Of a stretch of 64,000 bases of DNA, positions 29,062-39,050 are shown one piece after another. The DNA lies in contig NZ_AP019007.1 of the NCBI RefSeq assembly GCF_009176645.1, positions 3,472,001 to 3,536,000 of the forward strand. The letters run 5' to 3'. A model generated the notes under the pieces. That model saw nothing but the letters and a program-made list of their open reading frames with translations, was not told where the DNA came from and did no database searches. The translations under genes and the position numbers were made by a program. Numbering within the stretch: the first letter of the stretch is position 1; every line of letters begins with the position of its first letter. Source of the stretch: Enterobacter oligotrophicus. Its GTDB lineage: Bacteria > Pseudomonadota > Gammaproteobacteria > Enterobacterales > Enterobacteriaceae.

Positions 29062-30762
29062 TTATAGGTGTGCTTCTATATACCGCTGATACCGGTTCGC
29101 CTTCAGGTAACTCAGATCCACCAGCACCAGCCCGTCGACGCAGTTGTTGAACGCCGGGTCGCTGCCAAAATCAATAAACTGCACGCCGCCGGGCTCGCAC
29201 AGCTCGGAATACTGCTTGTAGAGCGGTGGAATGCCGCAGCCCAGATTGCCGAGCAGGGATTTCAGCTTCGTCAGGTCATCGACGTAATCTGCGCCGCCAA
29301 ATTGCGCCAGCGCGTCCGGCAGCGACGCCGGATAGGGCTGACGTGAGGCGGCCAGCGGATGAGCCGGCGGGAACCACAGGCGGTAAAACGCCACCAGCAG
29401 ATCCCGCGCCGCAGGCGGTAAACCGCCGGAAATCGAGACCGGGCCAAACAGATAGCGGTAGTGGGGATAGCGCGCCAGATACGCACCAATGCCTGACCAC
29501 AGATAGTCCAGACCACGGCGTCCCCAGTATCGCGGCTGAATAAAGCTGCGTCCCAGCTCAATGCCGTGTTCGAGCACGTCCTGCATTTTGTCGTCGTAGT
29601 GGAAGAGGCTATAGCTGTACAACCCGTCCAGACCCCGACGCTTCACCTGTCTGGCGGTGGGCATAAAGCGATATGCGCCGACGATCTCCAGATCCTCATC
29701 ATCCCACAGGATCAGGTGCAGATAGTCATCATCGTAGCGGTCGGTATCCCGGCGTTTACCACTTCCTTCTTCCACGGCGCGAAACGCAATCTCGCGCAGA
29801 CGCCCCAGTTCGCGCAACACCGGTGCGTCTTCTTGTCCGTTGCGTTGCCACAGGTAGATAGTTTTGCCGTCGCTGGTTTTGCCAAGACACTCAGCCTGCG
29901 CCAGCTCGCGTTTCAGTACGGCTCGGTCTTCCGGCCGGGCGATAGCGCACTGGGTTTTGAAGACGCCAGGCAATCCCTTGCCAAGACGCATCACGTGCTG
30001 ACGGCACTGTTCGGCCATCTCCCGTGACGAAAGGGTGACATTAAACCAGGTATTCCAGGCGATCTGCTGGCCGATTTTGATCGGCAACTGGCTATGGCGG
30101 CGGCGGAACATCTGTTGCATCAGCAGCAGCATCGATAACGTCGGTGACACCAGCGTGCTGGCATAGAAGAGCAGGCTATTGTGCGCCTGAATATGTACCG
30201 GCAGTAGCGGGGCGCGCAGTTTACTGGCCAGTTTGATAAAGCCCGAATGCCATTTTTTGTCGCGGATACCTTTGCGCGTCGGGCGTGACACTTCTCCCGC
30301 CGGGAAGAAAATCAGCACGCCCGCGTTTTGCAGATGCTGCTCCATCTGCATCAGCGAGGTTTTTGCAGTCCTGCCGCCCATATTATCTACCGGAATAAAC
30401 AGCGAGCTGAGCGGCTCAAGGTGAGTCAGCATCCGGTTGGTCACGACTTTCACATCACGGCGCACGCGGGAGACCGCGTACAGCAGTGCCAGCCCGTCGA
30501 GTGTGCCTGTCGGATGGTTAGCAATGATGACCAGGGGGCCATGTTCAGGGATTTGTTCGAGATCGCGGGTGGAAACGGTGCAGAGAATATCAAGGTGTTC
30601 CAGAACTTGCTCCACCATATCCAGCCCTTTGAGGTGGCGGTGGGCTGCGGCAAATTGTTGAAATTCTTCTTCGTAGAGCAGTCTTTTTAACAGACTTTTT
30701 TGCCAGGGCGCGGGCCTCGCCTGAGGCCAAAGGTCATCGATAACGCTGTCGAGACTAAACAT
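29062..30762 (-). CDS. olsF: Bifunctional acyltransferase, OlsF-type ornithine lipid synthase
   Basis: About 566 residues with two acyltransferase domains. The N-terminal part (about 50-280) is PlsC/OlsA-like: ANHPTGTLDG with His83 and Asp89 (H-x5-D spacing rather than the usual H-x4-D) and FFPAGEVSRPTR. The C-terminal part (about 290-560) is OlsB-like, the N-acyltransferase fold acting on ornithine (LREIAFRAVEEGSGKRRDTD, then YDDDYLHLILWD, GAYRF and SIGR-like ELGRSFIQPRYWG). This domain order is that of OlsF, described in Serratia, which makes ornithine lipids alone. ATG 30762 follows AGGAGG by 7 bases. E. coli K-12 lacks it. Confidence 0.75.
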   Translation of the reverse strand: MFSLDSVIDDLWPQARPAPWQKSLLKRLLYEEEFQQFAAAHRHLKGLDMVEQVLEHLDILCTVSTRDLEQIPEHGPLVIIANHPTGTLDGLALLYAVSRVRRDVKVVTNRMLTHLEPLSSLFIPVDNMGGRTAKTSLMQMEQHLQNAGVLIFFPAGEVSRPTRKGIRDKKWHSGFIKLASKLRAPLLPVHIQAHNSLLFYASTLVSPTLSMLLLMQQMFRRRHSQLPIKIGQQIAWNTWFNVTLSSREMAEQCRQHVMRLGKGLPGVFKTQCAIARPEDRAVLKRELAQAECLGKTSDGKTIYLWQRNGQEDAPVLRELGRLREIAFRAVEEGSGKRRDTDRYDDDYLHLILWDDEDLEIVGAYRFMPTARQVKRRGLDGLYSYSLFHYDDKMQDVLEHGIELGRSFIQPRYWGRRGLDYLWSGIGAYLARYPHYRYLFGPVSISGGLPPAARDLLVAFYRLWFPPAHPLAASRQPYPASLPDALAQFGGADYVDDLTKLKSLLGNLGCGIPPLYKQYSELCEPGGVQFIDFGSDPAFNNCVDGLVLVDLSYLKANRYQRYIEAHL

Positions 30763-30846
30763 GGTCACTCCTCCTGCCGTCTTGCCCAGACAGTAGAAGG
30801 GGGAGATGTCGGTTGTATTGCAGTTTGGTGAAGTTATTGCTCTGAC

Positions 30847-30873
30847 GACCTCTCTCCCGGCGGGAGAGAGGTC
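30847..30873. repeat. Intergenic palindrome, GACCTCTCTCCC type
   Basis: Perfect 13-base arms GACCTCTCTCCCG / CGGGAGAGAGGTC around one base, 8 bases after the hemB stop. Related CCTCTCCC-GGGAGAGG palindromes occur at 51372 and 63761. No T run follows on the hemB strand. Confidence 0.65.
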
Positions 30874-30880
30874 AGAAGGA

Positions 30881-31855
30881 TCAACGCAGAATTTTTTTCT
30901 CAGCCAGATCCAGCGCGAAGTAGCTGAAGATCAGATCTGCGCCCGCGCGTTTGATTGCGCCCAGGCTTTCCAGAATCACTTTCTCTTCATCGATCGCGCC
31001 CGCCTGTGCGGCGAATTTGATCATCGCGTACTCACCACTCACCTGGTATGCGCCCAGCGGCAGCTCGGTGCGTTCACGGATATCACGCAGGATGTCCAGA
31101 TAAGCGCCCGCCGGTTTGACCATCAGGCAATCCGCGCCCTGGGCTTCATCGAGCAGGGATTCACGGATCGCTTCGCGGCGGTTGAGTGGGTTCATCTGGT
31201 AGGTTTTGCGATCGCCCTTCAGCGCCGTACCGGCCGCTTCACGGAACGGACCATAGAAAGAGGAGGCGAATTTGGTGGAGTAGGACATGATGGCGGTGTC
31301 GGTGAAACCGGCGGCATCCAGCGCCTGGCGAATAGCCTGAACCTGCCCGTCCATCGCCGCAGATGGGGCGATGAAATCCGCACCGGCAGCAGCGGCGACA
31401 ACGGCCTGCTTGCCGAGATTCAACAGGGTAGCATCGTTATCCACGCCGTGGTCGCACAGCACACCACAGTGGCCGTGAGAGGTGTACTCGCAGAAACAGG
31501 TGTCGGACATGACAATCATTTCCGGCACGGTCTCTTTGCAAATGCGTGACATACGTGCGACGAGACCGTCTTCTTTCCAGGCGTCGCTGCCGGTGGCATC
31601 AGTGTGGTGAGAGATCCCGAAGGTCATCACCGAGCGGATGCCTGCACTGGCAATACGTTCGATCTCACGCGCCAGATGTTTTTCCGGGATGCGCATCACG
31701 CCCGGCATCGCATCAATGGCTTTGTAGTCATCGATCTCTTCTTCAACAAAAATCGGCAACACCAGATCGTTTAAGGTCAGTGTTGTCTCTTCAAACATAG
31801 CGCGCAGTGCTGGTGACTTGCGCAGGCGACGGGGACGAGCAATTAAATCGGTCAT
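30881..31855 (-). CDS. hemB: Porphobilinogen synthase (delta-aminolevulinate dehydratase) HemB
   Basis: Cytosolic heme-pathway enzyme of 324 residues that condenses two aminolevulinate molecules. The Zn-binding cysteines are in [20 protein letters not shown], the first active Lys in [14 protein letters not shown] and the Schiff-base Lys in [11 protein letters not shown]. Length equals E. coli HemB. Monocistronic, divergent from yaiT. Confidence 0.97.
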   Translation of the reverse strand: MTDLIARPRRLRKSPALRAMFEETTLTLNDLVLPIFVEEEIDDYKAIDAMPGVMRIPEKHLAREIERIASAGIRSVMTFGISHHTDATGSDAWKEDGLVARMSRICKETVPEMIVMSDTCFCEYTSHGHCGVLCDHGVDNDATLLNLGKQAVVAAAAGADFIAPSAAMDGQVQAIRQALDAAGFTDTAIMSYSTKFASSFYGPFREAAGTALKGDRKTYQMNPLNRREAIRESLLDEAQGADCLMVKPAGAYLDILRDIRERTELPLGAYQVSGEYAMIKFAAQAGAIDEEKVILESLGAIKRAGADLIFSYFALDLAEKKILR

Positions 31856-32306
31856 GGTATGCCTGACATTTGTGGAACAAAGAGGACTAGTGTACCTGAA
31901 AGTGTGGTGAGGTGTTTTACGAAAGTGGGCTTTTTGTTTTTGCCAAATGACGCACGGTTACGTTTCATTTACTCCCTGTATACTGCACACTGGTTTGATG
32001 ATTAAAGGGGAAATGAACTATTTGTATTATTACTGTATTGGTGTGGATATATAAATAATAATGATCTATTTATTTTTGTTATGTTTATAATATTCGTCGG
32101 GCTAATTTTAACTTTCTGTTTTTATAATATTTATATTGGATGCATAATGCCTGTATGATTTTTTCATGTTAATTGTATGGATTCGGACTTAATGGAATCA
32201 TTCATTGAACCTTTTCCAAATGAAACTGCATAATTCCCTTCGCAATAGATTATTGCCAAATGATTTACGGACAAACTTGCTTACGTCCCTGAGGAGGGAT
32301 GACCCA
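31856..32306. other. AT-rich control region between hemB and yaiT
   Basis: 451 bases without a convincing gene. It is far richer in A and T (especially 32010-32210) than the neighbouring coding DNA, the pattern of H-NS-silenced promoters before surface-protein genes. The hemB promoter must lie at its left end. A frame open from 32205 joins yaiT, but the ribosome site places the yaiT start at 32307. Confidence 0.6.
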
Positions 32307-35081
32307 ATGCAAACATGGAAAAAGAAACTGGTTGTATCTCAACTTGCATTAGCCTGCACCCTGGCTATCGCTTCTCAGGCAAATGCGAAAGATATTTCTG
32401 GTACGACATATAATACCTTTGGATATGATAATACTGCATCCAGCCCCTGGTATTATGGATACGCCGACTGGGATTACTCGGATGCGACCCATGACGGTGA
32501 TATTTATCCGGTGATTAATAAGTCCACGGTGAACGGTGTTATTTCAACGTATTATCTGGATGATGGTGTCAATGGCCGGGCGAATGCGCTGAGCATTTCT
32601 AACAGCACCATTAATGGCATGATCACCTCTGAGTGCATGACCACAACCTGTGCAGACGGCATGGATACTGATGGCACTGCGCATACACAGTACGATCGTT
32701 TTAGCCTGACGGTAGACAACTCCACCATCAACGACACGTATGAGCACTATGCTTATGACGTGGTGAACGGGGATAATACCGAAGCACATTATCTGGATAC
32801 GTATGCCCTGGGCAATGCGATTACCCTTGATGTGGAATCCGATATTGTTATCCAGAATAATTCCCACATCGCCGGTATTACTCTGCTGCAGGGTTATCAG
32901 GAACTGGATAACACGCCGTACGACAGCGTTGAAGGTATTGCCAACAGCAGCAATGTCTTTACCGACACGCTGGTGGTGAAAGACTCTGTTCTGACCTCCG
33001 GCGCGTACAGCGATCTGGGCACCAGCGGATTCTATGGTCAAACGGCGAAACCGAGCGATTACGGCGAAACCAACGCGACCGGAGCAGATGACGCAGCGCT
33101 GATCGTTGTAGCCAGTGACGCGGATAACGCGATGCAGACCACTGCGACCTTCGACCACTCCACGGTGACCGGCGACATTCTTTTCTCCAGCACCTTCGAT
33201 AACAACTTCTACGTGAATGGCGACCCGGCAACCGATACCACCGATGATGGCGTGTATAACCCAACCACCAACGGCTGGGACGACACCGATAAGCTGGATG
33301 TTACCTTAACCAACGGCAGCAAGTGGGTGGGGGCAGCGCAGTCCAGCGTTGATGCCATCGGCTCTGCACAGATGTACGGCGAAGGCTACAGCGAAACAGA
33401 CTGGCACACACTCTCTCCGAACAGTATCTGGCCTGACTCCACCTACGACAGCAACGGCCACGTTGCGGGCGAAGAAGTCTATCAGAGCGGTCTGTTCAAC
33501 GTAACGCTGGATAACGGTTCTGAATGGGATACCCGCAAGCTGTCCAACATCGACACGCTGGCGGTTAACAACCAGTCGCAGGTGAACGTAGAAAACTCCG
33601 GCCTGCTGGCGGACAGCATCACGCTGACCAATGCATCGTCGCTGAATATCGGTGACTCTGGCGCAGTGGCGACAGACAGCCTGTACCTGGACAGCGGTAG
33701 CCGTGCGGCACTGACGGAAGAGACGGCAGAACTGTATGCCAACACCATCACCGTGGATAACGGCGCAGAACTGGCGCTGGGCCTGGGTCAGGTCGATACG
33801 CACAATATGGTGCTGACCGATGGTGGCGTGTTGAACGTAGCCAGCCGTGATTACGTGCTGAACAGCGATCTGAACAACGCGCGCTATATCACCAACGACA
33901 AGAGCAAAGCAGACTACGACTATGGCGTTGTTGCGCTCAACTCTGACGGTCATCTGGCGGTAAATGGTGACGTGGCGGGTAACTACAAAGTGCGCATCGA
34001 CGATGCGACCGGTGCAGGTTCCGTTGCTGATTACAAAAATAAAGAGATCATTCGCGTTTATGATAATAACGCGGATACCGCAGCCAGCTTCACCGCTGCA
34101 AACAAAGCTGATTTAGGGGCCTATACCTATCAGGCGCAGCAGAAAGGCGACACCGTTGTTCTGCAGCAGAAATCCCTGACTGATTACGCCAACATGGCGC
34201 TGAGTATTCCTTCTGCAAACACCAATATCTGGGATCTGCAGCAGGATTCCGTCGGTGCGCGTCTGACCAACAGCCGTCATGGCCTGGCAGATAATGGCGG
34301 CGCGTGGGTGAGCTACTTCGGTGGTAACTTCGACGCAGATAATGGCGTGGTGAGCTACGATCAGGATGTTAGCGGCATTATGGTTGGCCTGGATACCCAG
34401 ATTGACGGCAACAATGCCAAATGGATTGTCGGTGGTGCGGCAGGCTTTGCGAAAGGCGATATCAGCGACCGTACGGGTCAGGTCGATCAGGATAGCCAGA
34501 CTGCGATGATCTACGCATCGGCGAAATTCGCTAATGACGTTTTCCTCGACAGCTCCCTGAGCTACAGCCGCTTCAACAACGATCTCTCCGCCACTATGAG
34601 CAACGGCCAGTATGTTGACGGTAACACGACAACTGACGCTGTAGGCTTTGGCATGAAGCTGGGCTATGACTGGAAACCAAACCTGTCTGGCTACGTAACG
34701 CCTTACGCGGCGGTGTCTGGTCTGTTCCAGTCTGGCGATGATTATCAACTGAGCAACGACATGCGTATCGATGGCCAGTCATACGACAGCCTGCGTTATG
34801 AGCTTGGTGTCGATGCGGGTTACACCTTCAACTACGGTGGCGATCAGGCGCTGACACCTTACTTCAAGCTGGCGTATGTCTATGACGATGCCGACAACAA
34901 TGCTGATGTGAACGGCGACAGCATTGATAATGGTGTGGAAGGGTCTGCGGTGCGCGTGGGGCTGGGAACGCAGTTTAGCTTCACCAAAAACTTCAGTGCA
35001 TATACGGATGCCACTTATCTGGGCGGCGGTGACGTTGACCAGAACTGGGGTGCCAATCTGGGTGTGAAATATACCTGGTAA
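32307..35081 (+). CDS. yaiT: Autotransporter adhesin-like protein YaiT
   Basis: Outer-membrane type Va autotransporter of 924 residues. A signal peptide (MQTWKKKLVVSQLALACTLA, cleaved after SQANA) is followed by an Asp/Asn-rich beta-helix passenger (to about residue 620) and a beta-barrel domain (GGAWVSYFGGNFDADNG onward) ending in the aromatic residue Trp (NLGVKYTW). AGGAGG lies 8 bases before ATG 32307, which decides the start against the longer frame. It is syntenic with E. coli yaiT, split by an insertion in K-12 but intact here. One close Cys pair (ECMTTTC) is found in the passenger. Likely role: adhesion or aggregation, by family. Confidence 0.88.
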   Translation: MQTWKKKLVVSQLALACTLAIASQANAKDISGTTYNTFGYDNTASSPWYYGYADWDYSDATHDGDIYPVINKSTVNGVISTYYLDDGVNGRANALSISNSTINGMITSECMTTTCADGMDTDGTAHTQYDRFSLTVDNSTINDTYEHYAYDVVNGDNTEAHYLDTYALGNAITLDVESDIVIQNNSHIAGITLLQGYQELDNTPYDSVEGIANSSNVFTDTLVVKDSVLTSGAYSDLGTSGFYGQTAKPSDYGETNATGADDAALIVVASDADNAMQTTATFDHSTVTGDILFSSTFDNNFYVNGDPATDTTDDGVYNPTTNGWDDTDKLDVTLTNGSKWVGAAQSSVDAIGSAQMYGEGYSETDWHTLSPNSIWPDSTYDSNGHVAGEEVYQSGLFNVTLDNGSEWDTRKLSNIDTLAVNNQSQVNVENSGLLADSITLTNASSLNIGDSGAVATDSLYLDSGSRAALTEETAELYANTITVDNGAELALGLGQVDTHNMVLTDGGVLNVASRDYVLNSDLNNARYITNDKSKADYDYGVVALNSDGHLAVNGDVAGNYKVRIDDATGAGSVADYKNKEIIRVYDNNADTAASFTAANKADLGAYTYQAQQKGDTVVLQQKSLTDYANMALSIPSANTNIWDLQQDSVGARLTNSRHGLADNGGAWVSYFGGNFDADNGVVSYDQDVSGIMVGLDTQIDGNNAKWIVGGAAGFAKGDISDRTGQVDQDSQTAMIYASAKFANDVFLDSSLSYSRFNNDLSATMSNGQYVDGNTTTDAVGFGMKLGYDWKPNLSGYVTPYAAVSGLFQSGDDYQLSNDMRIDGQSYDSLRYELGVDAGYTFNYGGDQALTPYFKLAYVYDDADNNADVNGDSIDNGVEGSAVRVGLGTQFSFTKNFSAYTDATYLGGGDVDQNWGANLGVKYTW

Positions 35082-35086
35082 TGCAT

Positions 35087-35116
35087 AAAAGCAGGGGATT
35101 TATCCCCTGCTTTTTT
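35087..35116 (+). terminator. Terminator of yaiT
   Basis: Stem AAAAGCAGGGGAT / ATCCCCTGCTTTTTT directly after the yaiT stop, with a T run on the plus strand. Confidence 0.9.
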
Positions 35117-35173
35117 ATATATAGCGTAAGAAAATAATATAGAACCGACAGATACAGATGACTTGAGGTCTGC

Positions 35174-35800
35174 ATGAACGTTGATGCGAAACCGCTTTCT
35201 GAATTAAGCCGGCTCGAACAGTGTCTGAAAGCCGCCAGTACTCCATTTAAGACCGCACCGCAGCAATTAATTTCAAACAGCACTTTTGGTGATGGGCCCC
35301 ACACATTCTTTATACAAACAGGGATTGTTGCAATTCTTCGAAAATCAGATGAGCTCCTTGTTGGTATTGCAAAAGCACCTTATATTTATGGCCTGACGGC
35401 GGGAATGAATGAAATTCATCATGAATATGTCATGGTCGCACAAACACCCTGCACAGGATTTTATTTATCGGCCTCTACCGCACGACAACTTATTCAGCAA
35501 GAATATCTTTGGCAGGATGCCTTTTGTTGGCTGTCGTGGATTAATCACATCCTGGGGAAACGCGATATGCAGCTGGTGGGAAATAACTCTTACAGCCAGA
35601 TCCGTGCAATGCTGATAAATATGGCCGAATGGGATGATACGCTTCGCTCAAAAATTGGTGTCATGAATCATATTCAGCGAAGCACGCGTATTTCACGTTC
35701 TGTGGTGGCAGAAGTTCTGGCTGCGCTGCGCCAGGGTAATTATATTAATATGAGCCGGGGCAAACTGATCAGTATTAACCGTTTGCCCGCGGAATATTAA
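35174..35800 (+). CDS. yaiV: Helix-turn-helix regulator YaiV (IprA)
   Basis: Cytosolic CRP-like winged-helix protein of 208 residues (E. coli 207). A beta-roll N-terminal domain (HTFFIQTGIVAILRKSDELL, VGIAKAPYIYGLTAG) is followed by a helix-turn-helix near 165-200 (STRISRSVVAEVLAALRQGNYI). In Salmonella the orthologue IprA affects hydrogen peroxide resistance. Its stop TAA shares the TTAA at 35797-35800 with the stop of ampH on the other strand. Confidence 0.92.
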   Translation: MNVDAKPLSELSRLEQCLKAASTPFKTAPQQLISNSTFGDGPHTFFIQTGIVAILRKSDELLVGIAKAPYIYGLTAGMNEIHHEYVMVAQTPCTGFYLSASTARQLIQQEYLWQDAFCWLSWINHILGKRDMQLVGNNSYSQIRAMLINMAEWDDTLRSKIGVMNHIQRSTRISRSVVAEVLAALRQGNYINMSRGKLISINRLPAEY

Positions 35801-36963
35801 GGCTGTACTGACGCCGTAAGCACCTGTGCTTTATTGGCGCTCAGTTCAGCGACCAGGTTATTGATTCCGTCGCTCATATTGACGAAGCGCGTGTTCGGGG
35901 AGCGAGTCACGACGACGAAAGCCCCGACGTTGGACTGCGGGATCATTGCCATATACGTGATGAACCCGCCGCCGCCGCCGGTCTTCTGGATAATCCCCGG
36001 ACGACCCTCTTTCGGTGCCATATACACCCAGCCCATGCCGAGGGCATCGGCTTTACCCGGCACGTCCATTCCCACTACGCGGCGCAACTGGGCACGCTGG
36101 TAGATCAGCGTCTGCATACGGTCGGCCTGGTTGCTGCGCGCGTAAAAATCCGAGGAGAGGAATTGCTGCATCCAGCGCATCATGTCGCCTGGCGTGGAGT
36201 AAACGCCGCCGCTCCCGATAGCCGCCAGCGTGTTATTACACGGGCTGGCCCCTTTTTCTGCCACCATCAGGCGTTTGCACTGATCGGGAGAGGGGGTAAA
36301 GGTGGTGTCTTTCATACCTAGCGGACGGGTAATCTTTTCCTCAAATAGCTGGGTATACGGCTTCCCGGATGCGGTTGAGAGCGCATCAGCCAGCAGATCA
36401 AACGCCAGGTTGGAATAGGATGCCTGCGATCCCGGTGCGGCTTTCAGCGTGGCGGTACTCAGGTAGCTCCATCGCTGTTCGCGGGTTGGCCAGACAAAAA
36501 CCGGGCGATGCGCTGCACCACCGGGTTGCTCACGCGGCAGCGCGCTGGTATGGGTTGCAAGATTGACCAGCGTTATCGGTGTACCCTGATAGGTCGGAAC
36601 GCGTGCGCCTGGCGGGGCGTATTTGCTGAGCGGATCGTCCAGTTTTACCACACCCTGGTCGAGCAGTTTCACCAGCATTTCGCTGGTCATGAGCTTGGTG
36701 ATGGAAGCAATACGGATCACCGAATCCAGCTGCGGATGGACGTTATTTCCAGGACGCGTTTCGCCAAAGCTCCGAAATACACGCTGGTTTCCATCGATGA
36801 CCACCAGCGCCATTCCCGTCGCACCGCTACCGTAGTAGATAAGATTCGCATAGCGATCGGCAATGTCAGAGGCCAGGACGGGGGCCGTCAGCGGCTGGGC
36901 AGCCTGGGCGGTGGTCAGGTTCACCGCACACAGCGCGGCAAAAGAGAGCAGACAACGTTTCAA
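35797..36963 (-). CDS. ampH: Penicillin-binding protein / DD-peptidase AmpH
   Basis: Periplasmic class C beta-lactamase-fold enzyme of about 388 residues (E. coli 385) with DD-carboxypeptidase and endopeptidase activity in peptidoglycan turnover. Signal peptide KRCLLSFAALCAVNLTTAQA; catalytic Ser-x-x-Lys in ASITKLM, YSN motif in ASYSNLAF and KTG in IQKTGGGGG. The frame is open to 37110, but the family start corresponds to a TTG at 36963 (then KRCLL); the weak start may keep expression low. Convergent overlap of stop codons with yaiV. Confidence 0.93.
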   Translation of the reverse strand: MKRCLLSFAALCAVNLTTAQAAQPLTAPVLASDIADRYANLIYYGSGATGMALVVIDGNQRVFRSFGETRPGNNVHPQLDSVIRIASITKLMTSEMLVKLLDQGVVKLDDPLSKYAPPGARVPTYQGTPITLVNLATHTSALPREQPGGAAHRPVFVWPTREQRWSYLSTATLKAAPGSQASYSNLAFDLLADALSTASGKPYTQLFEEKITRPLGMKDTTFTPSPDQCKRLMVAEKGASPCNNTLAAIGSGGVYSTPGDMMRWMQQFLSSDFYARSNQADRMQTLIYQRAQLRRVVGMDVPGKADALGMGWVYMAPKEGRPGIIQKTGGGGGFITYMAMIPQSNVGAFVVVTRSPNTRFVNMSDGINNLVAELSANKAQVLTASVQP

Positions 36964-37167
36964 CGAAAAGCATCCATCAAGTAAATAAGGAAAGTAAGAG
37001 GTATTTATACTACTAAACCGCACGGCGCAATGGCCCGAATAGCATAACGATAGCGGGAAAAACGTAACCATGGGTAAATAAGAACAATTTCCTTGCGGCC
37101 TGGCTCCCATTTTTTGACATCGGGCTTATGATACGCACTCGTATTACTCATTCTTGCGGAGAACGGT

Positions 37168-37701
37168 ATGTCTGAAAAGCGTGTGGTTATGGTGGTTGAT
37201 ATGCAGAACGGGGTGTTTGAGACGCCACGTCATCAGCGCGAGAAATGTGTCTCTCTGATCAATCAGCTTACCCAGGCTGCTGAGCAGGTGATTTTCATTC
37301 AACATACTGAGGCTGGCGGGCTGGAGGAGGGCAGCAACGGGTTTGCATTACTTCCTGAGCTAAACCAGCCAGCAGGTGCGTTTTACGTCACGAAGACCGC
37401 CTGCGATGCCTTTTACAACACGACGCTTGAGGCGTTATTGCGCGAACAGGGTATCCGTGCGTTTGTGATGTGTGGCTGCGCGACGGATTACTGCGTCGAT
37501 GCCACCTTTAAAAACGGTGTCAGCCGGGGCTATCACATCACGGTTGCGGAAGATGCCCACACGACTGCTAATCGCCCGGCAGCGGAGGCTCAGGTGCTGA
37601 TTGCGCACTACAACGATGTCTGGCGTAACTTCATTGCCCCGGCTAACCCGCCTTCGGTGAAACGCACCGAAACAATTCTCGAAAAATGGAAAGCGAACTA
37701 A
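37168..37701 (+). CDS. Isochorismatase-like cysteine hydrolase
   Basis: Cytosolic hydrolase of 177 residues of the isochorismatase/nicotinamidase fold. The catalytic triad is visible: Asp11 in MVVDMQNGVF, Lys in YVTKTACDAF and Cys in MCGCATDYCVDAT. The substrate is unknown; relatives hydrolyse amides such as nicotinamide or ureidoacrylate. It is inserted between ampH and sbmA, which are adjacent in E. coli, and diverges from ampH. Confidence 0.88.
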   Translation: MSEKRVVMVVDMQNGVFETPRHQREKCVSLINQLTQAAEQVIFIQHTEAGGLEEGSNGFALLPELNQPAGAFYVTKTACDAFYNTTLEALLREQGIRAFVMCGCATDYCVDATFKNGVSRGYHITVAEDAHTTANRPAAEAQVLIAHYNDVWRNFIAPANPPSVKRTETILEKWKAN

Positions 37702-37815
37702 TAATAAACCCACGGGTCTGACCTTTTTGCCTGCGCCACAGGTGGGTTCAGGTGAGATTTTCGTGTGGTGATGTGTTGAGCACAGCAAGAGCCATAACAA
37801 CAAGAAGGAAGCATT

Positions 37816-39036
37816 ATGTTTAAGTCTTTTTTCCCAAAGCCGGGGCCCTTTTTCCTGTCGGCGTTTATTTGGGCACTGATTGCTGTCATTTTCTGGCAGG
37901 CGGGCGGCGGCGCATGGCTGGCGCATATCACGGGCGCAACGGGCGATGTACCGATCAGCGCGGCGCGTTTCTGGTCGATGAGCTATCTGCTGTTTTATGC
38001 CTATTACGTGGTGTGCGTGGGGCTGTTTGCCTTGTTCTGGTTTGTCTATTCTCCGCACCGCTGGCAATACTGGTCGATTCTGGGCACGTCGCTGATTATC
38101 TTTGTCACCTGGTTCCTCGTGGAAGTGGGTGTGGCAGTTAACGCCTGGTATGCGCCGTTCTACGATCTGATCCAGACCGCACTGAGTTCACCGCACAAGG
38201 TGACCATCAATCAGTTTTATCACGAAGTTGGGATCTTCCTCGGTATCGCTCTTATCGCGGTGATAATCGGCGTGATGAACAATTTCTTCGTCAGCCACTA
38301 CGTGTTCCGCTGGCGCACCGCGATGAACGAACACTATATGGCGCACTGGCAGCACCTGCGCCATATCGAAGGTGCTGCACAGCGTGTGCAGGAAGATACC
38401 ATGCGATTTGCCTCCACGCTCGAAGATATGGGGGTGAGCTTTATCAACGCCATTATGACCTTGATCGCCTTCCTGCCGGTGCTGGTGACGCTTTCGGCGC
38501 ATGTGCCAGACCTGCCGATTGTCGGTCACCTCCCTTATGGGCTGGTGATCGCGGCGATAGTCTGGTCACTGATGGGGACAGGGCTGCTGGCCGTGGTGGG
38601 TATCAAGCTGCCGGGCCTGGAGTTCAAAAACCAGCGTGTAGAAGCGGCGTATCGTAAAGAACTGGTTTACGGCGAAGATGATGCCAGCCGTGCATCGCCG
38701 CCAACCGTGCGCGAGCTGTTTGGTGCTGTGCGTCGTAACTATTTCCGCCTCTATTTCCATTACATGTATTTCAATATTGCGCGCATTCTGTATCTGCAGG
38801 TTGATAACGTTTTCGGCTTGTTCCTGCTGTTCCCGTCGATTGTTGCGGGTACGATTACGCTCGGTCTGATGACGCAAATCACTAACGTCTTTGGTCAGGT
38901 GCGTGGCTCGTTCCAGTATTTGATCAGCTCCTGGACCACGCTGGTGGAACTGATGTCCATCTATAAACGTTTGCGCAGTTTTGAGCGCGAACTGGACGAT
39001 AAAGATCTGCAGGAAGTGACCAATACCTTTAGCTAA
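37816..39036 (+). CDS. sbmA: Peptide antibiotic uptake transporter SbmA
   Basis: Inner-membrane proton-driven importer of 406 residues (same as E. coli) of the SbmA/BacA family, which takes up microcin B17, microcin J25, bleomycin and proline-rich peptides. Seven to eight hydrophobic segments and the conserved [34 protein letters not shown] cytoplasmic region (about residues 165-200) are present. AGAAGGAAG precedes the start. Operon with yaiW, 14 bases downstream. Confidence 0.96.
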   Translation: MFKSFFPKPGPFFLSAFIWALIAVIFWQAGGGAWLAHITGATGDVPISAARFWSMSYLLFYAYYVVCVGLFALFWFVYSPHRWQYWSILGTSLIIFVTWFLVEVGVAVNAWYAPFYDLIQTALSSPHKVTINQFYHEVGIFLGIALIAVIIGVMNNFFVSHYVFRWRTAMNEHYMAHWQHLRHIEGAAQRVQEDTMRFASTLEDMGVSFINAIMTLIAFLPVLVTLSAHVPDLPIVGHLPYGLVIAAIVWSLMGTGLLAVVGIKLPGLEFKNQRVEAAYRKELVYGEDDASRASPPTVRELFGAVRRNYFRLYFHYMYFNIARILYLQVDNVFGLFLLFPSIVAGTITLGLMTQITNVFGQVRGSFQYLISSWTTLVELMSIYKRLRSFERELDDKDLQEVTNTFS

Positions 39037-39050
39037 TACAGGGAGTTGCT

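Noticed and set aside
35405..35419. Third ATGAAT-N3-ATTCAT palindrome
   Set aside because: It lies inside the yaiV coding region and encodes conserved residues (MNEIHH), so it is most likely coincidence.
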